Below, one piece after another: positions 1 to 7,819 of a DNA stretch of 50,669 bases. The translations under genes were made by a program, and so were the position numbers. The DNA lies in the NCBI GenBank assembly GCA_902825985.1, contig CADEDC010000001.1, positions 22,398-73,066 of the forward strand, written 5' to 3'. Source of the DNA: an uncultured Acidobacteriota bacterium. Lineage in GTDB: Bacteria > Acidobacteriota > Vicinamibacteria > Vicinamibacterales > CAVVIG01. A model generated the notes under the pieces. It did no database searches and was not told the origin of the DNA. It saw only the letters and a program-made list of their open reading frames with translations. Numbering within the stretch: the first letter of the stretch is position 1; every line of letters begins with the position of its first letter.

Positions 1-2
1 CG

Positions 3-143
3 GTGTTCGCCATCGTCTGGGGCTGGCTCATCTTCGACGAGCAGCTGTCGCCGCTGCAGTGGGTGGGAACCGGGCTGGTGCTCGCCGGAGTGGCGACGAT
101 CTCGAGCGGGCGGGCGACGCGGTCGACGCGAGCCGCCGTGTAA
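3..143 (+). CDS. EamA/DMT-type permease, C-terminal fragment
   Basis: Only the last 46 codons are inside the window; the frame is already open at base 3 and ends at a TAA at 141-143. The peptide reads as one hydrophobic segment, a short loop containing 'FDEQLSPLQWVGTGLVLAG', and a second hydrophobic segment followed by a short basic tail. The pattern in which a helix is followed by a short acidic loop, then a Gly-rich final helix, is typical of the last two helices of EamA (drug/metabolite transporter superfamily) permeases of the inner membrane. The substrate cannot be inferred. The gene converges on the amine oxidase gene, with only 18 bases between the stops. Family level is moderately sure, because so little of the protein is present. 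Confidence 0.6.
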   Translation: MFAIVWGWLIFDEQLSPLQWVGTGLVLAGVATISSGRATRSTRAAV

Positions 144-161
144 ACGGCCGGGACGCGGTAG

Positions 162-1529
162 TCAGAGCGCGTTCCGGGGACGCCGCCGGACGACGCCGGT
201 CATCCCGTGGACCGCCGCCACTTCTGCCGCCGCTCGCCGGCCCGTCTCGACGGCGCCGTTCATATAGCCCTGCCAGCGCAGGCTCGTGTGCTCGCCTGCG
301 AAGAACAGCCGGCCGCACGGCTGCGCCAACCAGCGCCTGAGGTCCGGTGTGAAACCGGGATCGAAGAAGGCGTAGCCGCCGCGCGCCAGCGGATCGTCCT
401 CCCAGGTCACGTGATGAGACGTCAGCAACTGGGCGCGCTGGGCACCGAGCCACTCGAGCTGGCGTCCGAGCCCCGCCGCACCGTCGCGGCCAAGCAGTTC
501 GCTCGTGGCGTCGCTGGCCGAACCGCCGGCGAGCAAGGTCAGGATGGCCGGCTTGCCCCGCTGCTCTTCATTGCCGTCCCAGACCGCGCCGAAGGGCATC
601 GGCGTGCCGAACGCCGCAGGTTTGCCGGGGACCCGCCAGAAACGGCTGGAGAACTGCAGCAGGGTCTTGGTCGCCCGGCCGTACCGCAACGCAGCAATCG
701 CATCGTGCTGCTGGGCCGGCAGCGCTGGTGTGATCGGAATTCGCCGGAGCACGGACGCCGGAAGCGTGCAGACCAGGTAGTCGCACGTCAGCTGTTGCGT
801 CTGGCGCTTGTGCTTGAGGCTGGCCCGGACCCGCTGCCCGCGCAGGGATATGGCGGCGAGCTCGGTGGCGAGCTTGAGCCGCTCGCCCAACGGCGTCGCC
901 AGCGCCGTCGCCAGTTGATCGTTGCCGCCGAGGATCCGGTAGGTCCGGTCGCCGGCCGGCGATCCTTCGGCCGCGAACTGGTCGACGAGGGCGATGAGCG
1001 ACAGCTCGTCCGGATCGGCGAGGAAGAAGCCGCGAAGTCCTTCAGCGGTGGCGCGCAGCTCCGGGTCGGCGTGCGAGTCGTCGAGCCACTGCAGGACGGT
1101 CTTCTGTGCGATCGCCTGCGTGATCGGGGTGTCCCAGCGCCGCTCCGCCAGCCGATACTGGCGCGTCAGTTCGCCGAGCCCGAGCGCCAGCCGTTCCCAG
1201 CCGTGGGCGGCGTCGCGCGGCACCACGCGGACGACGCCGTGCTCGTCGGGTCTGGCGTATGCCCAACCGGCGCGCAGGATAGGGGCCAGCTTCAGCCCGA
1301 GTTCGTCCACGAGGGCCAGCAGCTCAGCATGCGTGGCGTCGATCATGTCGCCGCCTGCCTCGGCGTGCTGTCCCGCGGCGAAGCCGTTCCGCACGGTGTG
1401 GACGCGGCCACCCACGCGATCCCGTGCGTCGACGACCGTTACGGTAGCGCCCAGCGCCAAGAGGTCCCGCGCGGCGGTCAACCCCGCCAACCCGGCCCCT
1501 GCCACGAGCACCGATACCCCCTGCAGCAC
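162..1529 (-). CDS. FAD-dependent amine oxidase (flavin monoamine oxidase family)
   Basis: The product is 455 aa, close to the usual size of bacterial flavin amine oxidases. A Rossmann dinucleotide-binding motif lies at residues 8-22 (GAGLAG at 11-16), followed by 'VVDARDRVGGRVHT', where the acidic residue binds the FAD ribose and the GGR signature follows. Near the C-terminus 'FFAGEHTS' and 'GYMNGAVETGRRAA' form the second FAD contact that closes this fold. There is no signal peptide or Tat motif, so it is probably cytoplasmic. Such enzymes oxidise amines, or act as desaturases on lipids or carotenoids, with O2 as acceptor; the substrate is not readable. The start is a GTG at 1529. It lies 77 bases downstream of the TraB/GumN gene on the same strand and may be co-transcribed with it. 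Confidence 0.85.
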   Translation of the reverse strand: MLQGVSVLVAGAGLAGLTAARDLLALGATVTVVDARDRVGGRVHTVRNGFAAGQHAEAGGDMIDATHAELLALVDELGLKLAPILRAGWAYARPDEHGVVRVVPRDAAHGWERLALGLGELTRQYRLAERRWDTPITQAIAQKTVLQWLDDSHADPELRATAEGLRGFFLADPDELSLIALVDQFAAEGSPAGDRTYRILGGNDQLATALATPLGERLKLATELAAISLRGQRVRASLKHKRQTQQLTCDYLVCTLPASVLRRIPITPALPAQQHDAIAALRYGRATKTLLQFSSRFWRVPGKPAAFGTPMPFGAVWDGNEEQRGKPAILTLLAGGSASDATSELLGRDGAAGLGRQLEWLGAQRAQLLTSHHVTWEDDPLARGGYAFFDPGFTPDLRRWLAQPCGRLFFAGEHTSLRWQGYMNGAVETGRRAAAEVAAVHGMTGVVRRRPRNAL

Positions 1530-1606
1530 GCCCCGCCCCCTGCCCCTACTTTATTGGAACCGCAGCGGGCGGCGGCGAACTTTCACGGGCGACGCGTGGC
1601 GTGGGG

Positions 1607-2488
1607 TCAGCGCTGATCGACGGTATAGCCCTTGGCGCGCAGCGCCGCCAGCAGGCCGTCCGGCCCGACCAGGTGGGCGGCGCCCACGACGACGAAGGCC
1701 GGGGTCGGCCGTTGTGCCAGCGTGTCGAGTATCGGCAGCCACATCTGGTTGCGCTCGACAATGAGGCGGCGGTACATCACCGGGTCCGTTTTCACGTCGG
1801 CGAGCACGATCCGTTCAATCGTGGCGGCGTCGCCGGCCTTCCAGGCAGCGGCGAGGGTTGCGACGGCTGCGGTTTCGGTCTCCAGTTCGCGCAGCGATTG
1901 CTGCAGCAGCTTGTCCTGATCCGGCATCGACATCTCGTCGAACCGGGAGATCTGGAAGTCCACCGTCTCGAGTCCCCGAATCGGCTTCCGGTCGGCCAGG
2001 GCGCGATCGTAGAAGTGCCGGTCGAGCCCGAGCTCGGCCTGGAAGCCGGCCTTCTGCCACGCCATCCCGAGCAGCGTGAGGGCCAGGGCCCACGGCTTGA
2101 AACGCCTGAGCGGATCCAGCGGCAGGCCGAGGGCAGCGGCGTGCTTCGTCACCAGCGCCAGGGTCTCCCGCGACGCGACGGTGTCGAGCGTCTGACCGCT
2201 CGGCAGCATGCCGCGCGTCAACATCGCCATCTGCGACTCGGGCGCCAGCATCGCACCGAGGTCGAGCTCCTCGACGAGCAGGTCGGACTCCCGGTAGGCC
2301 GCGTCGAATGCCGGGCTCAGCGGGTATGCGTCCGCGGTCAGCATGTGGATCGAGCCCGCCAGGTACAACGCACCCTTCGCGCCGGTCGCCTTCCACAGGA
2401 AGTTGCGGGATTGCGCCGACGCGGCCGTCGCCACGACCAGGAGCAACAGCACGGCGATGCAGGCGCGGCGAGTGACGGCTCCCATCAT
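1607..2488 (-). CDS. TraB/GumN family exported protein
   Basis: The product is 293 aa with a clear signal peptide: basic start, hydrophobic core at about 8-23, and an Ala-Ser-Ala-Gln cleavage region near residue 25. The mature part begins with 'FLWKATGAKGALYLAGSIHM', the conserved first block of TraB/GumN proteins with its GS-x-H motif. It ends with 'VVGAAHLVGPDGLLAALRAKGY', the matching C-terminal G-x-x-H block. TraB/GumN proteins are distantly related to Tiki-type metalloproteases and are thought to bind metal through these His residues; most bacterial members have no assigned substrate. The gene is divergent from the first CDP-alcohol phosphotransferase with only 31 bases between them, so the two may share regulation. 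A direct role in lipid metabolism is not shown. Confidence 0.85.
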   Translation of the reverse strand: MMGAVTRRACIAVLLLLVVATAASAQSRNFLWKATGAKGALYLAGSIHMLTADAYPLSPAFDAAYRESDLLVEELDLGAMLAPESQMAMLTRGMLPSGQTLDTVASRETLALVTKHAAALGLPLDPLRRFKPWALALTLLGMAWQKAGFQAELGLDRHFYDRALADRKPIRGLETVDFQISRFDEMSMPDQDKLLQQSLRELETETAAVATLAAAWKAGDAATIERIVLADVKTDPVMYRRLIVERNQMWLPILDTLAQRPTPAFVVVGAAHLVGPDGLLAALRAKGYTVDQR

Positions 2489-2498
2489 GCGGCTAAGC

Positions 2499-2504
2499 TA
2501 GGAT
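2499..2504. promoter_or_regulatory. Possible back-to-back -10 elements in a 31-bp divergent gap
   Basis: The gap between the TraB/GumN ATG (2488) and the phosphotransferase TTG (2520) contains CTAGGATAG. Read rightward it gives TAGGAT (2499-2504), about 15 bases before the TTG. Read leftward the same region gives TATCCT, about 11 bases before the ATG. Each matches four of six positions of TATAAT. No clear -35 was found on either side, so this is a tentative bidirectional promoter. Confidence 0.25.
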
Positions 2505-2519
2505 AGCACCAGGTACAGA

Positions 2520-3371
2520 TTGTCCGATGGGTCCGCGCTTGCGTACAAAGCCTACGAAATCGAAGAGTTCGTCGACATCTACTTCTATCGACGGGCTGGC
2601 TTCGTCGTTGCGCATGCGGCCCGCTGGGCGCGGCTGACGCCGAACGCGGTATCGGTGCTTGCCGGTGTGGCCGGGGCGGCTGGCGGCGGGCTCGTCGCCT
2701 GGCCCCACCTCGCGCCGGCGGGCGTCGCCCTGCTGGTGCTTCACGGCATCATCGACTCGGCCGATGGCCAGCTGGCCCGCATGACGGGCCAGACATCGGA
2801 CCTGGGACGCGTCCTCGACGGACTCTCCGGTTACGCCACCCACATCGCCCTCTATCTGGGGATCGTGGCCGCCGTCAACCACCAATGGGGAGCGGCTCCG
2901 GCCTTCGTTGCCGCGCTGGTGTCGGGCGGCTGCACCGCGATTCACGCGCAGATGTACGACTACCACCGCACCGCCTATGCAGGCTATGCCATCAAGGGCC
3001 GGATTCCGACCGAGCTGGCGCGGCCGCGGGTCACCGGTCGGCTGGCGCCGCTCGTCACCGCCTACGTGATGGTGCAGCGGTCGTTGCTCGGACTGCACGG
3101 CGAGGTCGAGACCGTGATCGCGCGGCGCGCCGCGGGCGGGCCGGTACGCGAGCCGGATCGCCAGCGCTACCGCCAGTGCTTCTATCGGCCGGTGCGCGGC
3201 TGGAACCTGATGGGCGACAACGTCCGCCGCTTCGCGATCGCGCTGTGCGTGTGGCAGCAGCAGCCGGAATGGTTCATCGTGTTCACGCTCGGGCCGCTGA
3301 ACCTGATGTTCCTGGCCCTGTGGTGGTATCAGCGGACGGCGGATCGACGGTTTCTTGCAGCGCGCGACTGA
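2520..3371 (+). CDS. CDP-alcohol phosphotransferase, motif lacking the last Asp
   Basis: The product is 283 aa, a multi-pass inner-membrane enzyme that would transfer a phospho-alcohol between a CDP-linked donor and an alcohol. The family motif D-x2-D-G-x2-A-R-x8-G-x3-D-x3-D is visible: D79, D82, G83, A86, R87, G96 and D100. However, position 104, where the fourth (proposed catalytic-base) Asp belongs, is Gly ('GRVLDGLSG'). Hydrophobic segments lie at about 45-75, 105-120, 130-145 and near the C-terminus. The start is TTG, with no strong ribosome site. The gene lies in the sphingolipid block and its 3' end overlaps the convergent second phosphotransferase gene by 89 bases. I infer a head-group role; substrate and activity are unproven, and the missing Asp raises the possibility of altered chemistry. 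Confidence 0.75.
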   Translation: MSDGSALAYKAYEIEEFVDIYFYRRAGFVVAHAARWARLTPNAVSVLAGVAGAAGGGLVAWPHLAPAGVALLVLHGIIDSADGQLARMTGQTSDLGRVLDGLSGYATHIALYLGIVAAVNHQWGAAPAFVAALVSGGCTAIHAQMYDYHRTAYAGYAIKGRIPTELARPRVTGRLAPLVTAYVMVQRSLLGLHGEVETVIARRAAGGPVREPDRQRYRQCFYRPVRGWNLMGDNVRRFAIALCVWQQQPEWFIVFTLGPLNLMFLALWWYQRTADRRFLAARD

Positions 3372-4434
3372 GCGTCCCGCCGGCGGTCAGAAACGTCAGG
3401 AGCACGACCGCGAGGCCGGCGGCAATCGCGGCGGGGATGGCAGCCCGTTGCGCCGTGAACAGCGACAGCAGGAAGAACGCGAACGAGAAGGCCTCCCGGC
3501 GGAAGAGCAGAAAGACCGCCGCCGTCGCCCGCAGCGCCATCGTCCCGTGATCCTGTGCCGCCCGCCGGATGGCGATCTCGATCGGCTTGGTCGGGACGAA
3601 GAACTGATCGGTCCTGCGCGCGCGGCGCACCAGCGCCATCGCCCACAGCAGCAGGGCCGGCGTGCCGACCGCGACGCCGACGGCAAGGGCGCCGCCAGCC
3701 GGGCCGATTCCCTGACGTGACCAGCCAATCAGGACACCGAGCAACCCGGCGAGGTGTGTCAACTGGTCGACACCGGTGTCCAGTTGCTCACCGAACCGCG
3801 ACTCGCTCAGCGTCAGCCGTGCGATCTCGCCGTCGATGCCGTCGGCGATCGACGCGAACCAGAACAGGAATCCGCCGGCGATCATCGACGTGTGCGAGGT
3901 GCCGGTCATCATGTAGGCGGCGAGCAGACCGATGACACACGCGAACAGCGTCGCAGCGTTCGCCGACAGCCCGATTCGCATGAAGACGTAGCTGAAGACG
4001 CGGCTCACCCTCCGGTGCACGTGGCGCGACAGCCAGCCGTCCTGCGGCTTGCCGGAGGAGTTGAGCAGACGCCACGCCGCGTCATGGCGCGCCGCCGCGG
4101 TCGAGATGTCGAGGACCACGGGCGCGTCGAGCTCGAAGGTGTCGTCGACCGCGGGCGGTGACCCGCCGCCGGCGTGCGGGTCGCCGCCGCCTTGCTCCGG
4201 CGCCGCTCCGTCCGGCCCGGCGGCGGCCATCCACCGCAACGGCGGATGCACGGGGTGCCAGACGATGCGGCAGCTGCGGCTTGCCGACAGCATGCGCAGC
4301 AGCGGGAACAACGCCGGCGTGATCGCGGCTTCGGCAGGGATCACCAGCGAGGGCAGCGACAACCCGGTGGCAGCGCCGGCCGGGATGCCGCCGTGACGCA
4401 GGGCGACCCGGCGGTTTCGTTCCGCTGCTGGCAA
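3283..4434 (-). CDS. CDP-alcohol phosphotransferase with N-terminal NTase-like remnant
   Basis: From the TTG at 4434 the product is 383 aa. The CDP-alcohol phosphotransferase motif is complete: D198, D201-G, A-R, G, D219 and D223, set among several membrane segments in the C-terminal half. The first 100 or so residues ('GLPAAERNRRVALRHGG', 'SLVIPAEAAITPALF', 'IVWHPVHPPLRW') resemble a degraded nucleotidyltransferase domain like the one fused to inositol-phosphate phosphotransferases. The start is uncertain: an ATG at 4293 would cut into this region, while protein-like sequence continues upstream to an ATC at 4488 preceded by AGGAG. Divergent from the ceramide synthase gene and convergent with the other phosphotransferase. 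Inferred to build a polar lipid head group, with CDP-inositol one possible donor given the cytidylyltransferase-like gene nearby. Confidence 0.75.
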   Translation of the reverse strand: MPAAERNRRVALRHGGIPAGAATGLSLPSLVIPAEAAITPALFPLLRMLSASRSCRIVWHPVHPPLRWMAAAGPDGAAPEQGGGDPHAGGGSPPAVDDTFELDAPVVLDISTAAARHDAAWRLLNSSGKPQDGWLSRHVHRRVSRVFSYVFMRIGLSANAATLFACVIGLLAAYMMTGTSHTSMIAGGFLFWFASIADGIDGEIARLTLSESRFGEQLDTGVDQLTHLAGLLGVLIGWSRQGIGPAGGALAVGVAVGTPALLLWAMALVRRARRTDQFFVPTKPIEIAIRRAAQDHGTMALRATAAVFLLFRREAFSFAFFLLSLFTAQRAAIPAAIAAGLAVVLLTFLTAGGTLSRALQETVDPPSADTTTGPGTSGSAARA

Positions 4435-4500
4435 CCCGAGAAAACGAGGAGCGTGGTTCGCCGCAACGACTACGAAAGAAGGTACGATGAAACTCCTCGC

Positions 4501-5661
4501 ATGTCCGTGAGTGTCACACAGCGCCAATCGCCCGTGCAAGATGACGTCCGGGTGACGCGTGTCGAGTCGGCGCGGGATCGCACACGCTTCATCGATCTGC
4601 CGTACGGGCTGTACCCGCCGGCGTCGCCGTGGGTGCCGCCGCTGCGGCGCGACGAGTACCATCGGCTCTCCCCCCGACACAATCCGTTCCACGCACATGC
4701 CGACCTCGCCCTCTGGCTCGCGTGGCGCGGCCGGCGCGTCGTCGGGCGCATCGCGGCGATCGACGACCGCCTGCACAACGACACGCACCGTGAGCGCATC
4801 ACGTGGTTCGGCTTTTTCGAGGCGGCCGACGGCGCCGCCGGCCGGGTGCTGCTCGATGCCGTCGAGCGGCACGCCGTCGCCCGCGGCCACACCGCGGTAC
4901 GGGGGCCGGCGAATCCATCGCTGCACGACAGCGTCGGCCTGCTGGTCGATGCCTTCGAGCACGCGCCGTTCGTCCTGATGCCGTACAACCCGCCAGCCTA
5001 CGTCGTCTACATCGAGTCGGCCGGTTACCGAAAGGTCAAGGATCTGCTCGCCTGGGACATCGACATGCGCGAGCCGCTGGCGGCGCGGATCACACGCGTC
5101 CACGAACGGTTCGCGGCGCGCCGCCGCATCCGCGTCCGCCCGGTCGACATGTCGCCCGCCGGCTTTCGCCGCGATCTCGAACATCTCACGCTCGTCTACC
5201 GGTCGGCGTGGAGCGACAACTGGGGATTCGTGCCACCGACCGATGCCGAGATTCAACACCTGGCGGTTGGGCTGAAGCCGGTGCTGGATCCCGAGCTGGC
5301 GCTGTTCGCCGAGGTCGATGGAGAGATGGCCGGCTGCGCCCTGGCGCTGCCCGATCTCAACCAGGTGCTGAAACGCATGAACGGCCGACTGCTGCCGTTC
5401 GGTATCGTCCATTTCCTCCGTCGGCGCTCGATCGTCAACCGGGCGCGCGTGCTGCTGCTCGGCGTGCTGCCGGCGTTCCGCCGGCTGGGACTGTACCCGA
5501 TGCTGATCGCCGAGCTGCATCGCCGCGGCCGGGCGCGCGGCTATCTGCACGGCGAACTGTCGTGGACGCTCGAAGACAACCACCTCGTGAACGCCGGCAT
5601 CGTCGCGGCCGGTGGACGTCATCACAAGACGTACCGGATCTATGAGAAGCCGGTCGGTTAG
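4501..5661 (+). CDS. bcerS: Bacterial ceramide synthase (GNAT-like, YghO family)
   Basis: The product is 386 aa. It has the look of the long GNAT-fold proteins related to E. coli YghO: an N-terminal 'RFIDLPYGLYPPASPWVPPL' block, a conserved 'HNPFHAHAD' stretch, 'VRGPANPSLHDSVGLLVDAF' in the middle, and a C-terminal acetyltransferase-like half with 'LLLGVLPAFRRLGLYPML'. In Caulobacter a protein of this family is the bacterial ceramide synthase, which N-acylates 3-oxosphinganine. The identification here rests on family likeness plus the adjacent ceramide reductase, serine palmitoyltransferase, acyl-AMP ligase and carrier protein. The ATG at 4501 follows a possible seven-codon leader (ATG 4487) that has an AGAAGG site; the two could be translationally coupled. 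The 3' end overlaps the reductase gene by 20 bases. Confidence 0.75.
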   Translation: MSVSVTQRQSPVQDDVRVTRVESARDRTRFIDLPYGLYPPASPWVPPLRRDEYHRLSPRHNPFHAHADLALWLAWRGRRVVGRIAAIDDRLHNDTHRERITWFGFFEAADGAAGRVLLDAVERHAVARGHTAVRGPANPSLHDSVGLLVDAFEHAPFVLMPYNPPAYVVYIESAGYRKVKDLLAWDIDMREPLAARITRVHERFAARRRIRVRPVDMSPAGFRRDLEHLTLVYRSAWSDNWGFVPPTDAEIQHLAVGLKPVLDPELALFAEVDGEMAGCALALPDLNQVLKRMNGRLLPFGIVHFLRRRSIVNRARVLLLGVLPAFRRLGLYPMLIAELHRRGRARGYLHGELSWTLEDNHLVNAGIVAAGGRHHKTYRIYEKPVG

Positions 5662-6607
5662 CATCACCGGCGCGACCGGCTTCCTCGGCCGGCGGCTCAG
5701 TGCCGCCTTTCGCGACGCCGGTTGGACGGTGCGCGCCGTCGTCCGTCCGGGGTCGCCGGCGCCGCTGGCGGCCGGCGTCGACCGTCACGAGGCGGCGCTG
5801 GACGACATCGCCGGGCTGGCCCGGGCCTTTGCCGGATCAGCCGTCGTCGCCCATTGCGCCGGGCTGGTGCGGGCGCCGCACCCGGCCGCCTTTCACCGGG
5901 TCAATGTCGACGGGACGCGTGCGGTGGTGGCGGCAGTGAACGCCGCTGGCGCCCGTCTCGTTCACATCTCGAGTCTCGCCGCGGTCGGGCCCGGAACGGC
6001 TGCCCGCCCGGCGCGGGAAGACGATGTCCCGCGGCCCGTGAATGCCTACGGTCGCAGCAAGCTGGCCGGCGAGGCGGTCGTCCGCGACGACGCGCAGACC
6101 CCGTGGATCATCCTGCGGCCATCGGCGGTGTATGGACCCGGAGACCGCGGGTTCCTGCCACTGGTGCGGATGGCCACCCGCCGGCTGTTTCCACTGGCGA
6201 CCTCTCCGACCATGCCGTTCACGTTCGTCTACATCGACGACGTCGCGGCGGCCGTGCTCCGGGCGAGCGAGAGTCACCGTCACGGCGAGGCGTTCTTCAT
6301 CGGACATGCGACTCCGGAAACGGCCGGATCCCTGCTGCAGTCGATCGCCGCCACGCTGGCGTGCAGCTATCGGCCGCTGCCGATTCCACGCGCCGTCGTG
6401 CGGATGGCCGGGAAGTGTGGCGACCTGGTGTGGGCGGTCGGTGGGACGCCGCTGGTCGATTCCTCACGCGTCGCCGAATTCACGGCGCCCGGCTTCGTCT
6501 GCGATGTCAGCGGGGCCACGACGCGGCTCGGCTTCACGGCAGCCGTCGGACTCGGCGAGGGCATGGCGCGGACCGTCGAGTGGTATCGCGACCAGCGCTG
6601 GATCTGA
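5642..6607 (+). CDS. cerR: Extended SDR, probable ceramide (3-oxosphinganine) reductase
   Basis: The product is 321 aa, of the NAD-dependent epimerase/dehydratase fold. The glycine motif is 'ITGATGFLGRRL' near the N-terminus, the active-site Ser/Tyr/Lys set is seen as 'HISSLAAVGPG' and the Y-x3-K of 'NAYGRSKLAGE', and 'LRPSAVYGPGDRG' is the usual substrate-loop signature of extended SDRs. Despite its sugar-epimerase look, the Caulobacter CerR in ceramide synthesis is of this type and reduces the 3-oxo group to give dihydroceramide. I chose the ATG at 5642, which overlaps the end of the ceramide synthase gene by 20 bases; an upstream start at 5612 is possible but would overlap more. Overlap argues for coupled translation. 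Convergent with serine palmitoyltransferase, 15 bases apart. Confidence 0.8.
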   Translation: MRSRSVSITGATGFLGRRLSAAFRDAGWTVRAVVRPGSPAPLAAGVDRHEAALDDIAGLARAFAGSAVVAHCAGLVRAPHPAAFHRVNVDGTRAVVAAVNAAGARLVHISSLAAVGPGTAARPAREDDVPRPVNAYGRSKLAGEAVVRDDAQTPWIILRPSAVYGPGDRGFLPLVRMATRRLFPLATSPTMPFTFVYIDDVAAAVLRASESHRHGEAFFIGHATPETAGSLLQSIAATLACSYRPLPIPRAVVRMAGKCGDLVWAVGGTPLVDSSRVAEFTAPGFVCDVSGATTRLGFTAAVGLGEGMARTVEWYRDQRWI

Positions 6608-6622
6608 ACTGAGGCGGGCGGC

Positions 6623-7819
6623 TCACGCCGGCGTCGGCACAATCGCGAGCGCCCGGCCGACCTCGGCGAACGCCGCCACGGCGCGATCGACGTCCTCGGC
6701 GGAATGGGCCGCCGAGTAGCTGGTCCGCAACAGACACGCATCGGGGCGGGTCGCCGGCGGCAGCATCAGGTTCACGTAGACGCCCTGTTCGAGGAGCGCC
6801 CGCCAGAAGGTCACGGCGCGGCTGGCGCTACCCAGGAAGACCGGCACGATGGGCGACTCGGTCTCGCCGATCTCGAAGCCGGCGGCGATGAACCCGGCGC
6901 GGGCGCGCCGGATGTTGTTCCACAGCCGATCGCGCAGCCGCGGCTCGCTGCCCATGACGCGGATGGCGGCCGCCACGCTCGCCACGCTCGCCGGTGACGC
7001 AGACGCGGTGAACACGTACGGACGCGAGGCGAAATGGAGGAGGGGCAGCGCGTCGTGGTTCGACACGCAGTAGCCACCGGTGCCCGCCAGCGTCTTCGAA
7101 AACGTGCCGACGATGAAGTCGACGCGGTCCAGCGCCCCTTCCGCTTCGCTGCGGCCGAGACCGTTCGTCCCGTAGGCGCCGAACGCATGCGCCTCGTCGA
7201 CCATCAGGAACGCGCCGGCCTCGCGGCAGACGTCGGCGAATGCCGCGACCGGCGCGACGTCGCCGCTGATCGAGTAGAGCCCCTCGATCACGACCAGGCA
7301 CCGCCGCGGATCGGGCTGGCGTGCCAGCTTGCGGCGCAGGTCGTCGGGCGCGTTGTGGCGAAACGCAAAGACGCTGGCGCCGCTGAGACGGGCACCGTCG
7401 TAGATGCTGGCGTGGCTCTCCATGTCGACGATCACGGCATCATCGGGGCCGCACAGTCCGGAGATGATCCCGAGGTTCGCCTGATAACCGGTCGTGAAGA
7501 TCTGCGCGTGGCGCATGCCGTAGAGCTGCGCGAACTGCTGTTCGAGCTGGCGGTGCGCGGCGTAGGTACCGTTGGCGGCGCGCGACCCGGTGGTGCCGGC
7601 ACCCTCGGCGGCGAGGGCCGCCTGACCGGCGGCGATGACCTCGGGATGGAAACTCAGGCCGAGGTAGTTGTTGGAGCCGCACATCAGCGTGCGGCGGCCG
7701 TCGATCAAGACCTCGGTCGGACTGAGGATCCGGTCGATGTGCGTATCGAACGGCACGGCGCCTGGACCGGCTTCGGACAGCCGGTCGGCGGTGGCCTGCA
7801 ACTTGTCGAACAGACTCAT
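6623..7819 (-). CDS. spt: Serine palmitoyltransferase (alpha-oxoamine synthase family)
   Basis: The product is 398 aa, standard for soluble bacterial alpha-oxoamine synthases. These are PLP enzymes that condense an amino acid with an acyl thioester. Visible sites: H136 in 'ESHASIYDG' (stacks on PLP), D208 and H211 in 'MVDEAHAFGAYG', and the PLP lysine K242 in 'GTFSKTLAGTGG'. The family also includes KAPA synthase, KBL and ALA synthase. Serine palmitoyltransferase is preferred because the gene is last in an ATGA-coupled operon after an acyl carrier protein and an acyl-AMP ligase, next to ceramide synthase and reductase genes, with no biotin or haem genes. It would make 3-oxosphinganine from serine and an acyl-ACP. 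Confidence 0.85.
   Translation of the reverse strand: MSLFDKLQATADRLSEAGPGAVPFDTHIDRILSPTEVLIDGRRTLMCGSNNYLGLSFHPEVIAAGQAALAAEGAGTTGSRAANGTYAAHRQLEQQFAQLYGMRHAQIFTTGYQANLGIISGLCGPDDAVIVDMESHASIYDGARLSGASVFAFRHNAPDDLRRKLARQPDPRRCLVVIEGLYSISGDVAPVAAFADVCREAGAFLMVDEAHAFGAYGTNGLGRSEAEGALDRVDFIVGTFSKTLAGTGGYCVSNHDALPLLHFASRPYVFTASASPASVASVAAAIRVMGSEPRLRDRLWNNIRRARAGFIAAGFEIGETESPIVPVFLGSASRAVTFWRALLEQGVYVNLMLPPATRPDACLLRTSYSAAHSAEDVDRAVAAFAEVGRALAIVPTPA

Noticed and set aside
4487..4510. Seven-codon open frame (MKLLACP) with an AGAAGG site overlapping the ceramide synthase start
   Set aside because: Too short to support as a gene without conservation data; mentioned only as possible translational coupling.
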